NCBI GenBank assembly: GCA_029948255.1 | Contig: JALIZF010001474.1 | Span: 43,501 to 107,500, forward strand | From: Telmatactis stephensoni | Lineage: Eukaryota; Cnidaria; Anthozoa; Actiniaria; Isophelliidae | Length of the DNA stretch: 64,000 nt | Direction of reading: 5' to 3' | Shown: positions 43,430-55,110 of the stretch, in pieces | How the letters are laid out: each line of letters starts with the position of its first letter | Numbering within the stretch: position 1 is the stretch's first letter | Position numbers and translations under genes: made by a program | Notes under the pieces: model-generated | The model's database searches: none | Told to the model about the DNA's origin: nothing | Seen by the model: the letters and a program-made list of their open reading frames with translations, nothing else

Positions 43430-45600
43430 TGGAGAAAAATTTTGAACATTCTCGCTAATTTTCGCGTTCCTTGTCAGCGATTCTTTGATGCAGCGGTCGT
43501 AGCCATTTGACCACAACATGGCGTGCATTTGGAAAAATTATTCAGGCAGCTTTCCTACATTATATTCACGCATTATCAATAAATCTTTTTCTGCAAGGGC
43601 GCTGACAGGAATACAGGTACAGTAACTGTAACTAGGTCAATTATCGGGTTTATCAAATATTAAAACTGGGGGCAACGGCTTCTATAAAAGGCCGGCATTC
43701 ATTGCTGAACCCCGGGCTGCTCACAACTTGACTTGCGCTGTCTTATTGTAGTGTTGTGAGCACCAGAGTTGTGCCTCGTGTCGTGTTCAATCAGAACAAG
43801 TCAACAACCGTTGTAGAGAAGCGTTGTGCAGTGCAAATCAATTAGAACATATATTTCCTATACAATAAATCTGCAAATCTAATTAATTGTTGATTCATTC
43901 ATTCATGCATTAATGATCAGCAACCTTATTAAGCTAATAAGCTTAACTTATATTGACACTTATAAATACAGTTTACCTAACTACCTACTTACCTGTCTGT
44001 CTATCTGTCTGTCAATCTAAATCTGGAAAAGAATCTGTATAGTCTATATCACACACCATAGAGGTCCGGGGGGGGAGGGACTCCATCCAGTTTTGGGTAG
44101 GGACGTGACGCTGAGCCCCTCGAACCCTGACCCTGTTCCAGAGCAAAATTTCCAAAATTGATACCCTGTTCCAGAGTAAATGTCTGCCTAATTATTTCCA
44201 GCGAAGATGACGTGTCGTTAACCCCTTTCAGCCCGGCCTTTTAGACAAACTTTGTTAAAAGATACCCTGTTCCAGAGAGTAATTGTACAATGGTTTTTCT
44301 TGACATATATACCTTGGATATCACACTATGATTTTCACTTCTATTTTCTTGATACAAGTGACTTGTAGGATCCTAATATTAGTGATTTTAAAGTGACTGT
44401 TTTAATTCTAGCATGTTTTCTTTTGCTAAAATGAAATGTGAATTATGATTCAGTTTCTGTACATGAGATTATGTTAACAAAGAAAGTCAAAAAATAACTA
44501 ATCCAAGTTAGGACAGTCATTATACCAAAAAACAATTTAGAAACAACTAGAAATCTGTAATTGGGCTAGCTATAGGGAACTAGTTTTGGATACATTTTAT
44601 TGGTAGAATGATGTAATGAGAAATAAATGGAAATATAAACACTGCAAATAAAAAAATAAAAAATAAAAGTACAATCATATATTAGCCAGTCCAGTGAAGT
44701 AAAAATGTCAAAAATGTGAGTACTCTGACTCTTTTTATGATAATAATTATAATAACAACTTACACTAATATAAACTTTATTTACCACAGAATTTCAAAAG
44801 CAGTACTTATTTACATGAAAGCTGTGATTAAAAATCTAAAAACTAAGCTTCCACCCACTCCCATCCACCCTTTTTTATGGAATGTTCAAATATTTCCATT
44901 CACTCAAGAATACATACTACATACTGTAGGACTTTCATTTTAATCACTCATTGTCACTCATTATGTTTTAACAAATTAGCAAATTGTGAAATGTATTGTC
45001 AGTATTAGCCTGCAGTTTCTTCTGGCAGAATTTTAGGAACCTACATGTAGCTTGAACAGTGAGAATTAATGCTGTTCTGTCAGCTGTATAGGCAGCTAGG
45101 GTATATTAATTATGTGTGTGTGACTTGAATTTTCAGTTGCTTCTATGATCTCTCCATTGTGTTCAAGGGCTTTGCTCTGGGTCCTAGCCTGAAGCTTTTT
45201 CTCTTTTAGTAATAAATTCAACAAAAATTAATTAGAATCAATGTTCATGTGAATAAAGTAAAATATGTTATATTTTGTTTCTATTTCTGCTTCAATTAAA
45301 TCTGTCAATTACAATTATTATAATAGAAGCTATTCAAGCAGTATGTCATTTAAAATTGATGAGATCAGAGTTTACAAGGTAAATATTATAAGTTTACTAT
45401 TTGACCTTGTGGTAGAATAACTTTCAACCTTTCTTTTGTCCAATTTGATCATTATAGGTCTTTATTTTATTAGAGTAAAAAATGATAAAGTAAGACTAAG
45501 TGCTATTATATTAAAGTTCAAATTTAAGAATAAATTCCAGAGTCATTTAGAATCTGGTGAATTGCAGTGCTAAATATTTGAGGCATTTTGAATAGGTGAC
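43430..45600. other. KDZ spacer, no gene recognised
   Basis: Contains a TATAAAAGG box at about 43684 with an ACAATAAATC polyadenylation-like word at 43862, which could be an LTR fragment, and three repeats of CCTGTTCCAGAG (44130-44278). At about 44738-44790 an ATAATAACAAC ... CTTTATTTACC stretch resembles the 3' tail of a minus-strand LINE. No coding signature. Confidence 0.35.
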
Positions 45601-45602
45601 TT

Positions 45603-48600
45603 TTACTTGATTTTTGATTGAAATTGTGTACGAAAATAGAGAGGACCATGTTCACTTTTGATGACATTTCTGCCAAACACAGTGTCTTCAGCTTCCAGGA
45701 TATAAACCATCTGGGACTTTGGTTCCTTAAGATTCAACCACAAACCTGATATCATACCATTTGGAGAAATCTTTTTAATAGTTGATAGTTTCTCTTCTGT
45801 GTAAAAGAGCCAGAATTTTTCATCTTTCTTTTGACAGTATAAGGGAAGAATCAGCCCTTTGACTTCTGGTTCTGTACTAACCATATTTGCACCAATAGCT
45901 GTCCATCCATCATCTGTAAAAAAATCTCTACATGATGCATATATGGTGAGGCGTTGGTCTTGTGATAGCACAAGATTTTCAACCTCAACACTTTGCTCAT
46001 CAAAAGGTGTGGTTTTTGATGCTTTTGATGCCAGTTTTTGTCCAACAATCACAGAAAGTGTGGAGTGGATATCTGATGGCAGATGGGTTGATTGACTGTC
46101 ATCTGTGCTACTAGGGGAGTGCATTGAAGATTGTGGATGATCACCACAATCACTACTGGCTGCATCTGCTTCATTGCACATAATGAAAGTAATTTTATCC
46201 TTGGCTGCCATGATGTGCTGGATTTGCTTTGTTCCATATGAAGAGGGCTTTTTAAATTCAATGCCTGTAGGCAGATTGAGGACCTTGAACCCTCCTTTTT
46301 CATATGGCACTTTAAAGGTTTTTCCTGCAGCAATACCTAGTGGAAAGTGTTAAAAATGTATTATTTAGTAAACCATTGTTATGTAAATGCCAACAAGAAA
46401 TTCATTGGCAAATTGAACAATTCATGTCTATACCCCCAGTCCTCCTAAAGTCTAAATCTAGAGTTCATTTGACCCTGCAGGAGGAGATTATATACTTAAA
46501 TCTTTAACAAATAATTAAGCCATTACCTCTTACTAGCTACATGCATTTCTAAATATTTAATTTGCGAGCTTAAGCTCTGACTCTCAAATAGATCACTAAT
46601 TAATATCAAGCTAATAATATCTTCATGCAAGGTCATATAATTATACAAATGAATAGAAAAATTGCAATTCATTAAAAAAATTCTCACTGTATTTTTGGTT
46701 GAATAAATCTTGTACATCTTTATAGGTATACTTTCGTGACTCATCAACAGCTATTATGTGATAAAATAACATATGATTACATGATGAATGTCTTTGGCTT
46801 TAGAACTTGCTTCTACTTAACATATGACTCACAATTAATCAATTAACCTCTTACTACTACTAATTAGGTTAATTAGTTTCATTCTACTTTATTATTTGTA
46901 TATTGTACATGATACATTATCATGTACAATAAATATACTTTGCATTGTTAATGCAATATGTTAAAATTGAACAAATTTACATGATTGTGTTATATTGAGT
47001 TATACATTTGTTAATTCTCTCATCTACCGGTATTTGTGTGACAGTTCTGATTAAATTTTGTCCTTGGCTCAATTTGTATTTGACTTTTGTTATCACGTGT
47101 ACTGGACTATATGATAATGAGTAAAAACCAAAAGGAAAATGAAAATTGATGAAAGGATGAAGTTGTATGATATCTATCCATCCATCCATGCATCTATTCA
47201 TCCATTCTTTTATCCATTCATTCATTCATTCATTCATTCATTCATTCATTCATTCATTCATTCATTCATTCATCCATTCATTCATTCATTCATTCATTCA
47301 TTCATTCATTCATTCATTCATTCATTCATTCATTCATTCATTCATTCATTCATTCATTCATTCATTCATCCATCCATCCATTCATTCATTCATTCATTCA
47401 TTCATTAATGCATTTATTTATTTCAGTTCATTTATTTCAGTTTATATTCTTCCCTAAATGTATTTCATCAGTCAGTCAGTAAACCATCAGTATTTCAGTT
47501 GAGGTTCTTTGACTGTGCATATATTGACAAAAAGTGTAATGGCATGGATTGTGATGGCTGAGACAATAATGATAAATTACTGAACCACCTGGTCATACTT
47601 GGTAGATAATTTACTGAAATTTTGGTCTTTTCCACGACAGACCTAATTTCAGCTTTGTATGCAAATTGCCCATTTCAGACCACGTGACATTTCCATCAAA
47701 ATTGTTCTTTTATGATGAACATGATATAACATTTACATATAAAAGAATTGTATTCCAAGAGTAACATCACATGGTAAGAAATGGGAAAACAAACAGCAAA
47801 GCTAAAATGGTCCATTGAAACATATTTCAATACTTACAGAAATGTTGAGCGAATTTTATGCAAATGCTGGGGTTGGACCTCAGAAAGAAAGTTCCTTGAT
47901 TAGATCCACCCATATCCACCCCACTTGATGAGGATGTGTCTCCAAGAAAGAGAATGGAGGTCTCACAGCCAAGATCTTCCAAGAAGTAAGCCTATAGTGT
48001 GTAAAACATGCCCATTAATTAGAAATAAGAATATTACTGGCAGACTAACCATGATTCAATCATGTTATTGGATGTCTCTCTAATGATACTGGCTTTTTAC
48101 ATGACTGTATATTATATACCTGTTCCAACATTTGTTTCTTGTGGTCATTTATAAGTTTCTTTCTCTGCTGGTCACTTAATTGGTCAAGACTGGGAAATTT
48201 GTGCTGCTTGGACAACATTGAAAATTTACTTTGTTCGTCAGGAGTCAGTGATTTCCAAGTCTCACCAGCTAGACGGTATTTATCCTCATTTGAGAGGCCT
48301 TGACACTTTTCTAAAAAGATGAGAATGTACATGTATTTCATAAAATAATTGATTCTTAAAATCAATAATAATTATTAAAATTATATTACCTTGATAGATA
48401 GTAGATGAGCATTCAAATTTACTACTACTACTATTAATAATGATGATGATGATGTGGATAATATATAATGAACTAATTCATTTAAAAAAGGTTGAAAAGA
48501 TATTCATAAAATACACCAGTAATTAGCCTAGCTAATCTTACACAGCTGGGCCCTCTCTTGTAAATTAAAAACTAAAAAACAATATTAATAAATATAACAA

Positions 48601-49827
48601 ATTCAAAAATGATTAAAAAACACACTGCATGAGATCATATATGATATAATTTCCAAGGGTGCTGCCACTTAATTATGCATAGAAGGCATTGCAGTACTGG
48701 GAGTATATATTATGAAATACAAATCTGGATGCATGAGTAACAGAATGGAATCACAGCTTTAATTTGCAAATATAATAGATCAAGAATGATTGCAAATTAT
48801 ATCCATTAGGATATAAAGAAAATTGAATTGATAAAGTAACCACTTCAAAAAAGTGATTTTGGAATGAAAAGGTTTTACAAATAATTTAAAAGAATCTGGA
48901 TGAATAAAAAATTGAATGAGTAAGTGATTTTGGACAGTGGAAAAAAAGTAAATTTTTAAGCTATGGTTTATAAATTCACAGGATAAATGGATAATTTTTT
49001 GTTTATACTTAGTTTACTACTGACAACAACTTGGTCTTATATATGATCATGATGACCCAAAGAGGTTTATTTATCATTTTCAGGTAATTAATGAAAGGAC
49101 TGTATTTTTACAAACATACAGGATATTAACCAGTGCATTTATTTAGATGCTATCTAAGGTAATTTACGAACGAATGCATGCATGCATGTACATGTGAGTT
49201 GGAATAAACTATAGTGATCATAGTGCCTTAAATTAATTTGGATTTAGAATTAAAATACATTAGGAGTCAGGGCCTGATAAATCGATCTCCATTTCGAGTT
49301 CGATTCAAAGTAAACTATTAATAACAAATTCTAAATATTCTTTGTATAAATTTTATAGTGCATTGAATGATAAACTGGTAAAAAGCGATGACATATTAAA
49401 GGTTTACAGAACTTACCCGAACAGAGAAAATCTGAGCAAAACATATTGTAGGCAGATGGACCACGTCTACATTTGGGCAATCGAGGTTGCCGACTTGATA
49501 AGGTTTCATCAGAAACTCCAGCCTCAGAACTTGATCGCTTCCTTCTTGCTTTTTCGTTTGAAATCCATTTCTGCTAACACATATAGTACCATGATATGAA
49601 TTGTTAGCTTGAGCTGACAATAATTGAAACAGTCATCGATATCGTACAGTGTCTGCACGTACCATAACTCTTTCTTCCGTAAGACCAGTTTCTTCGGCAG
49701 CTTTACTAATTAATGGTTTCACTTCTTTGCGAGTGCTGGTCATTCCCTGCTCTTCGAAAAATCGGACTAGAAGTTTCTTTTGGATGTCCGATATCTGGAC
49801 GTAAGGCAAACGCGCACTTTGGTTCAT
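45603..49827 (-). CDS. KDZ passenger gene: homeodomain-like plus HMG-box protein, 5 predicted exons, 466 aa
   Basis: Minus-strand exons 49827-49663, 49573-49417, 48310-48120, 47991-47838 and 46336-45603, all GT-AG with matching phases and no stop until 45603. Residues about 12-68 read as a homeodomain-like three-helix fold: LVRFFEEQGMTSTRKEVKPL, then TGLTEERVMQKWISNEKARR, where W58 and N61 take the places of the recognition-helix W48 and N51. Residues about 86-145 are an HMG-box: RRGPSAYNMFCSDFL, then NEDKYRLAGETWKSLTPDEQ. The C-terminal 300 residues (including LEDLGCETSILFLGD and GGFKVLNLPTGIEF) are not recognised; they have a Ser/Thr-rich linker and could be an effector domain. The gene starts about 310 bases inside the right inverted repeat and points inward. 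Two DNA-binding modules suggest a nuclear protein that binds the element ends or regulates its genes (inference). Confidence 0.85.
46340..47830. other. Intron 4 of the homeodomain-HMG gene
   Basis: AT-rich intron with a large ATTC microsatellite; no other feature supported. Confidence 0.6.
47178..47408 (+). repeat. Long (ATTC)n/(ATCC)n microsatellite
   Basis: More than 50 tetranucleotide units, mostly ATTC with ATCC at the edges and in the middle. The long Ile-His-Ser-Phe frames over it are artefacts. Confidence 0.98.
48315..49410. other. Intron 2 of the homeodomain-HMG gene
   Basis: AT-rich, no coding signature; short ACT/ATG triplet runs at about 48420-48456 and CATG repeats at 49176-49187. 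Confidence 0.6.
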
Positions 49828-50137
49828 GATTTGTATTTAGTTAATTAACAACACCAATAAGGTTTTGAAATTCGTTGAATGCTTACAGACAGCTGAATTC
49901 AGTTTCCAAAGGTTTAAAAGTTTCACAATTCTTTATCTGTACGACCTAATTTAATAAATAAATTAAGTACAATATTGTGCAACACATTGGCAATTTAATA
50001 GTTTAAAGCTAGCTAATAGCCAGTGATAACGAACATAACGGCGACCTCTAGATTTTGGCCGACTTTCAACATTGTGTCATGATCCACAAGCAACAACATT
50101 TTGATCAAAGTAGTCGTTCTAAACACCACACTGGTGA

Positions 50138-50464
50138 CTCAGTCTTAGATCTAGTGACCATCAATTACTTTAAAAGAGTAACGTTGTGCAACTTTTGTGC
50201 AATGTGCAACTTTCAGACGTCATTTATTTAGGTAACATTACTAGTTATTTCACAATGATTGATACATCAGTCCGTCAGGTTACTGAGAAAAACCCTCATC
50301 ATCGTAGGACGAAAGCTTATGAGGACTGTGATTGGTCAATAATAAATCGAGAGGCCAGGTTTCCTAGTGAGATTGTTGCGATGACAATCTAAAGCCGCTT
50401 ATAGCAATTTCCTAAATTTAGGAAAGTACGCTTGAAGCGTTTTAGGAAAGGTGAGAAGGGTGAC
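50138..50464 (-). repeat. Right terminal inverted repeat of the KDZ element
   Basis: 327 bases complementary to 29048-29368, with an extra 6-base CTAGTA-type insertion and about 8 substitutions. It lies upstream of the homeodomain-HMG gene and could supply its promoter. Confidence 0.93.
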
Positions 50465-50471
50465 TGAAACT
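50465..50471 (+). other. Right target-site duplication of the KDZ element
   Basis: ACTGAAA, equal to 29041-29047. Confidence 0.8.
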
Positions 50472-50589
50472 GAATCTTGCACATACTTCAACTGTTTTTG
50501 GCGTTTAACATACCTTCAGTTTATCTTTACAGCTCAGTTCTTTAGTCTACGGTAAATGCTAAGTTTAATTCACATTTCGTTTTGAATTA

Positions 50590-50925
50590 ATTGTCTCGGA
50601 AAATTTGCAGTCACGGCATTGCTTCGACAAGCTAAAACATATTTGCCCGAAGGAGTACTGAATATTTTATCAGATAAAAAATAGATGTGTTTCATGTAAA
50701 AGACCACCCGCCTGACTCTCAGTTTGTTAGTCAATATTTTCTCTTATTTGTCCCAAACGTATCTTTAATGGCAGTGTGAAGCAGAAGTCGAGTAGATGTT
50801 TGAGAAATTTATGAGTTTTAAATGTTAGCAGTAAAAATTGATTACTGTGTAAATAAACGTCAAGCTATTGAATTTTTCCATTAAATATATCAGCAATTGC
50901 TTATCGCTAGGATTTCTTAGCGAAA
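50590..50925 (+). repeat. Diverged direct repeat, copy 1 (partner 53385-53690)
   Basis: Order and spacing of blocks such as GGCATTGCTTCGAC, CCCGAAGGAGTA, AGTTTGTTAGTCAATATTT, TTTGTCCCAAACGT, AGATGTTTGAG and GAATTTTTCCATT are repeated at 53385-53690. The first copy lies upstream of the signal-peptide exon at 51354, so this is probably an old duplication of that gene's upstream DNA. Confidence 0.75.
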
Positions 50926-51353
50926 CTTTACTTTTGATAAAAATGAAAAGAATATAAAACCAAAGGAAGCATAATTAGGGCGCCTTTGATAAGACGCGGT
51001 TCCATGTTCTCATTGAGCTTTGATTTTAGAATTTGCCATTGAGAAACTAAGGTTTGCCGAAATTCTCCGTTCTGAATAAAAACTCCATTCGTAGTTTAAT
51101 TGGTTCGTACAGGTATCAAGCGTTTTCTATAAATCGCACCATATTGTCGGTTAAAATGTCGTCAAAAAACCCAAAGCGATGACCAAATTTCTTTTGATTT
51201 GAAGACGTAATAGAGCTATATGGTCAGACACCCCTTGTTTGTATTTCACTGGTACCTGCTATAAGCTAGGAATTTTCATACCTAGCTGTAAATACATTTT
51301 GAAATACATAAACTTTTGAAATAGGCTCAAACATAGCACCCGAAGTTTAGATC

Positions 51354-51405
51354 ATGATCAGATATATTATGCAACTTCTATTGTTGAGCAATATAAGTCA
51401 AACTG
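51354..51405 (+). CDS. Signal-peptide first exon, dispersed copy 6
   Basis: ATG opens MIRYIMQLLLLSNISQT, then one base and the donor GTAAGT at 51406. The final SQT-G|GT context and the TCACTTGA just inside the intron equal those of the tandem array at 11-15 kb. The preceding 200 bases (TCGCACCATATT..CGGTTAA, GACCAAATTTCTTTTGATTT) are shared with the copy at 63577. Downstream exons are not identified; an inverted-repeat hairpin and a MITE lie in the presumed intron. Confidence 0.5.
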
Positions 51406-51482
51406 GTAAGTTTCTTCACTTGACCTAACGATTCCAGTCTTCTCTTCTTTCCTTCTTGTTTTTTCCTTCTATTCCTTTTTGT

Positions 51483-51655
51483 TTTACCACTATTATGAAG
51501 TTCGTGTTCATAAAACAAAATAAATGAAACAAAGTTTGTGTGGAATGTGAATTTGTTTCGTTGTTTCAACCAAAGAAATTCACATTCCACACAAATGCAA
51601 ATTTTGTTGTCTTTTATTGTTTTGTGGTGCAAAAAGCTCGAAAATAGTGGTAAAG
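51483..51655. repeat. Long hairpin in the presumed intron
   Basis: TTTACCACTATT at the left pairs with AATAGTGGTAAA at the right. The core TTTGTGTGGAATGTGAATTT (51535-51554) is exactly mirrored at 51576-51595 with a 21-base loop. It is probably a MITE. Confidence 0.75.
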
Positions 51656-51737
51656 CTTTGTTAAATGACAAACCTGTAGTATGCTTTTGTTACTCCAGTT
51701 TTTATCGTAAAAACTATCTAAACAAGACACATTACAA

Positions 51738-52310
51738 CCAAACTAAAATTGTCACTTCAACCCTGTGCTTTTATTCCTTTGATCATCCGAGCTTTCGACC
51801 TTAAAGGTCATCATCATCGGGTTTAACAATGTGATACTAGCAGAGCTCTGACCCCTAGGGGAAAAAAAAAAGAAAAAGAAAAAAAAAAACATCAGGCGGC
51901 GGCGAGACTGATATAAAACAAGAAAAATCAGTGACTAGCCGGGCATGTCTCCAAAAGAGTACATGCTATTCTATGGAATGACACCAGAATCTGCAAGAAA
52001 GAACAGAGACAGCACCAAAGAAAATGGACTGAGGCCTTGCACATTGCCAAATGAACGAAAAACCTTTTTAACTAAAAGACAGTGGCAGAATTCTGCCTGA
52101 AAATCACCCAAATTGAATAGACGAAAAATGTGCTCGCGATTCTTGTTTTTCATTTGTAGTGTGCGTACCATGTTACTATCATCGCGCGCACATTATTTGT
52201 ATACTCTAAGTTTTATTTGATTACTGATGATGACAGCTAAGATCGAAAGCTCATTTGATGAAAGAAAAAACACAGGGGTGAACTAACAATTTCAGTTTCA
52301 AAATGAACAT
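51738..52310. mobile_element. MITE-like element with about 60-bp diverged inverted ends
   Basis: AAACTAAAATTGTCACTTCA with ACCCTGTG on the left, through GAGCTTTCGACC, is answered by GATCGAAAGCTC ... CACAGGGGTGAACTAACAAT on the right. No transposase frame. An A-rich run (51861-51890) lies inside. Confidence 0.65.
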
Positions 52311-53380
52311 CATCACAATCCACAAACATCTATTTGATTTAAGATATCATAAGTTGATTTTGTTGTTAATAGATGATGGTATGCGATTTCAAAGATAGTG
52401 TTGCATGGATTTGCACCTCTTTTCAACCACTGTTGTCCTATTTCATTAAAGAAGAAAAGAAAATTCTGCCCTAATATTATAACAGATAAAATAACCGATC
52501 TTATATGTATTAAGTAGAAAGAACGAGAGAGAGTGTTTTATCGGATATAAATAAATCTTTATACCGAAAAAACACGATCTCGAGTTCTTTATACGGCTTA
52601 AAAAAACTCCAACACATATTAGAGTTGTTCTCTAAAAGAAAATCAAAAATATCTTCATTTATCTTGGAGAAAATCGAGGTTAAAGTTGATGTAAATTAGG
52701 CTCGTCACGGTGGCGATTTTCATTGTGTTTGCCTTATGAATTATTAATGAGTATTTTAAATCTTAAATAACGGATTCTACCGCCTAATATAATAACGGAT
52801 AAAATAACGGATCTTATTTCGGTTTTTGTTTTTGTTTTTGTTTTGTTTTTACATGGAAGTACAACCCTCGGGCATATGGAATTGTCATTCGGATGTCTTA
52901 CCGCCTAAAGCCTCGGTTCTCAGCAAAAACTCTGATCTTCTAAATAAAAATAAATTTTTTGCTATTAAAAGTGTTTGCAAAATAAACGTCGGACGTTCGT
53001 CAATAGTTAGATAATAGATACAAAAGAAAACCGGCATTGGAAATAAGGTCTACCTGTGTCTCTGTGTTAGTCTACTAACTATTTTATCGGTTTATTGCAA
53101 TCACTCTATAGGTAGCCGTTTAATTTTCCAGCATAGAAAATTACAAATTTAGTGGTCACTAAAGCAACCTGAAAAAAGTCGATTTCAAATCATATCAGAT
53201 GGCATCAGATGGCAAACGTATCATCGACATACCTGCGATACAATATATTCTGCTTTTTATACAATTTTGAAATCTATCCTTAAATTTCGATTCTTTATAG
53301 CTAAATTTTATTTAAATTCCCTTTTGAATTAAATTTAAAATAGATTTAAAATTAGCATCTTTAATTTCGGGCAACTTTGC
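52310..53380. other. No gene; short direct duplication
   Basis: CCTAATATTATAACAGATAA with AATAACCGATCTTAT (52472) recurs as CCTAATATAATAACGGATAA with AATAACGGATCTTAT (52782). The rest is AT-rich without signature. Confidence 0.45.
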
Positions 53381-53384
53381 TTCT

Positions 53385-53690
53385 TTGGCTTTGCTTCGAC
53401 CAGCAAAAAAGTTACCCGAAGAAGTAAATATTTCATCAGTTCAGAAATAGAGGGGGCTTTCAGGTGAAAGAACCCGCCATTCTTAGTTTGTTGATCAATA
53501 TTTGCTCTCATTGTCCCAAATGTTTTTATCAGTGTGAAAAAGACGTCAATCAGATGTTTGAGCAATTTTTCAGCAGTTTCAAATGTTAACAGTAAATATT
53601 TGATAACTGTCTAAATAAATTTCTAGCCAATGAATTTTTCCATTGGTCATGAACATCTCAGCAACTGCTCATGGTCAGAAATCGGTAGTT
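53385..53690 (+). repeat. Diverged direct repeat, copy 2 (partner 50590-50925)
   Basis: See copy 1: the same ordered blocks, e.g. TTTGCTTCGACCAGC, TTACCCGAAGAAGTA, CATTGTCCCAAATG, CAGATGTTTGAGCAATTT. No signal-peptide exon was found downstream of this copy. Confidence 0.75.
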
Positions 53691-53699
53691 TTCTAATTG

Positions 53700-55110
53700 G
53701 TTGACATGAAATGACAGTTTTACATCACGGGCGTCCAGAGAAGGCCAACTAGGTCGGGTTTATTTTAAGAACCGGGCCATCTGGAAGAAAGTTCCACGAG
53801 TGGTTTGAAGGCTTTTTGTTTGGCTGAAGTCATCGATTTTGGACTCCGGGGCCGTCTATTTCCGCTGCTAATGTAGCTATTGAGGGATCTTTGGTTCAGC
53901 CGAAGTCGTCGATTTTTCCGTAATTTTTTTTCCTGACATTCTGGGATCTATTTTAGACGATGACGACGTTCAGTAGGTTGTGCCAGTTACAGGTAGCCAG
54001 TCATAAAACAAAAGAAACCCTCAAATGTGAAATTTGATTTTGTCTCGAGACAAAGAATGATTTGGCAGAATTGCACCATCTGATGCCCAACGCAATGACG
54101 GCTATAAAATCGAGCACAGCTTTTTTTCAAGGCTTTTATTCTGAATAGAAGCAGCAAACTTGTTCTGTGATTTAACGTCTCAACAGGCCCAACATTGAGT
54201 AAACCAAATAATGTCTAGATCAATTGGTGGTCTTTTGTTTTGTTAACCCCTTCACCCGGCAGAGAATGAAATTTAATAAATTATATGATACACTGTTCAT
54301 TTCATGCCAAAGAATTACATGTAAAAACACTACATTAATTTTTTCCACAAACTTTATTCAGAGTTACACAGCCTGTGGGTTTTGTTTATTGAAGTGTTAC
54401 CTTAGCAACAAGTTACTTCATTTACTAGTCAAGGTTATCGGCTATCAGGCTATCGTAACGCTAGCAACACATATTTATAGTCAAAAATCGTTTTTAATAA
54501 TTTTCCGTGACATTCATAAGGATTAATCATGGCTCTAATTCGTTAGGAACGCTGTGGAAGTTTCGATACTACATCTTTGTAATTATCAGCATATTTGTAG
54601 CATATTCATTTGGTAGGTTTGTCTTGATTGGATGGGGGAGTTGGTGGGAAGTTGGGTATGTGTAAACTTGACTCAATGTTTGGAGTACTGAATGAAGTAG
54701 AAGGTTGATTTGAAGGCCCAGCCTTTAAAGGAAGAGCATTCATCGCCAACAATTCCGGTCATAAGCCCGCGTGCAAATGCAGCGGTGTTACTTAAAAGCG
54801 GTAAGCGAGTTTAGTCATGTTTTACAAAAATGTATGGCAAGTTGAGATAGTTTTCGATTTCTGATAAAATTCTGTGTAAGGAATTTTCCACTTGCCGGAT
54901 TAGAAGAATATTACATAACATTAAAGCATTTTATTTTTACCAAACATACTGTCGTGTATTTTTTTCCGGTCCGGTATCCTCATTTGTTCGCGACCAGTCC
55001 GGAATTTCCTATCCAGTCTGACCACTGTCCTATATTCAGAGGATACCGGCCCGCTGCAAAAGTCCAAAACACCAAAAAGGCTACAAAAAACAAATTCAGG
55101 AGTTTAGAAG
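53700..55110. other. No gene recognised
   Basis: Short frames only. CCGGTCCGGTATCC (54967) and GAGGATACCGGCCCG (55039) form a small inverted pair, and GAAGTCATCGATTTT/GAAGTCGTCGATTTT at 53826 and 53902 a short direct repeat. Confidence 0.4.

Larger units (their letters stand above)
29048..50464 (+). mobile_element. Complete 21.4-kb KDZ-type DNA transposon
   Basis: The ends CACCCTTCTCACCTTTCCTA (29048) and its complement at 50464 open inverted repeats of about 320 bases. ACTGAAA flanks both (29041-29047, 50465-50471), a 7-bp target duplication, or 8 bp with one mismatch. Inside are a multi-exon KDZ transposase with CxC zinc cluster (plus strand), an RFX-like/pseudokinase gene (plus) and a homeodomain-HMG gene (minus). 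KDZ (Kyakuja-Dileera-Zisupton) elements are known from fungi, algae and animals. Smaller insertions lie in its introns and spacers: a LINE tail (37600-38043), MITEs (35434, 38079, 39934, 42933) and a tRNA-SINE (38283). By eye the arms differ at about 8 positions plus one 6-base indel, so the insertion is fairly young. Confidence 0.93.

Noticed and set aside
43680..43870. Possible solo LTR (TATAAAAGG to AATAAATC)
   Set aside because: No terminal TG/CA pair or target duplication could be found; kept only as a note in the spacer entry.
47139..47457. Long frames of Ile-His-Ser-Phe repeats
   Set aside because: Translation of the ATTC microsatellite, open in every frame by periodicity.
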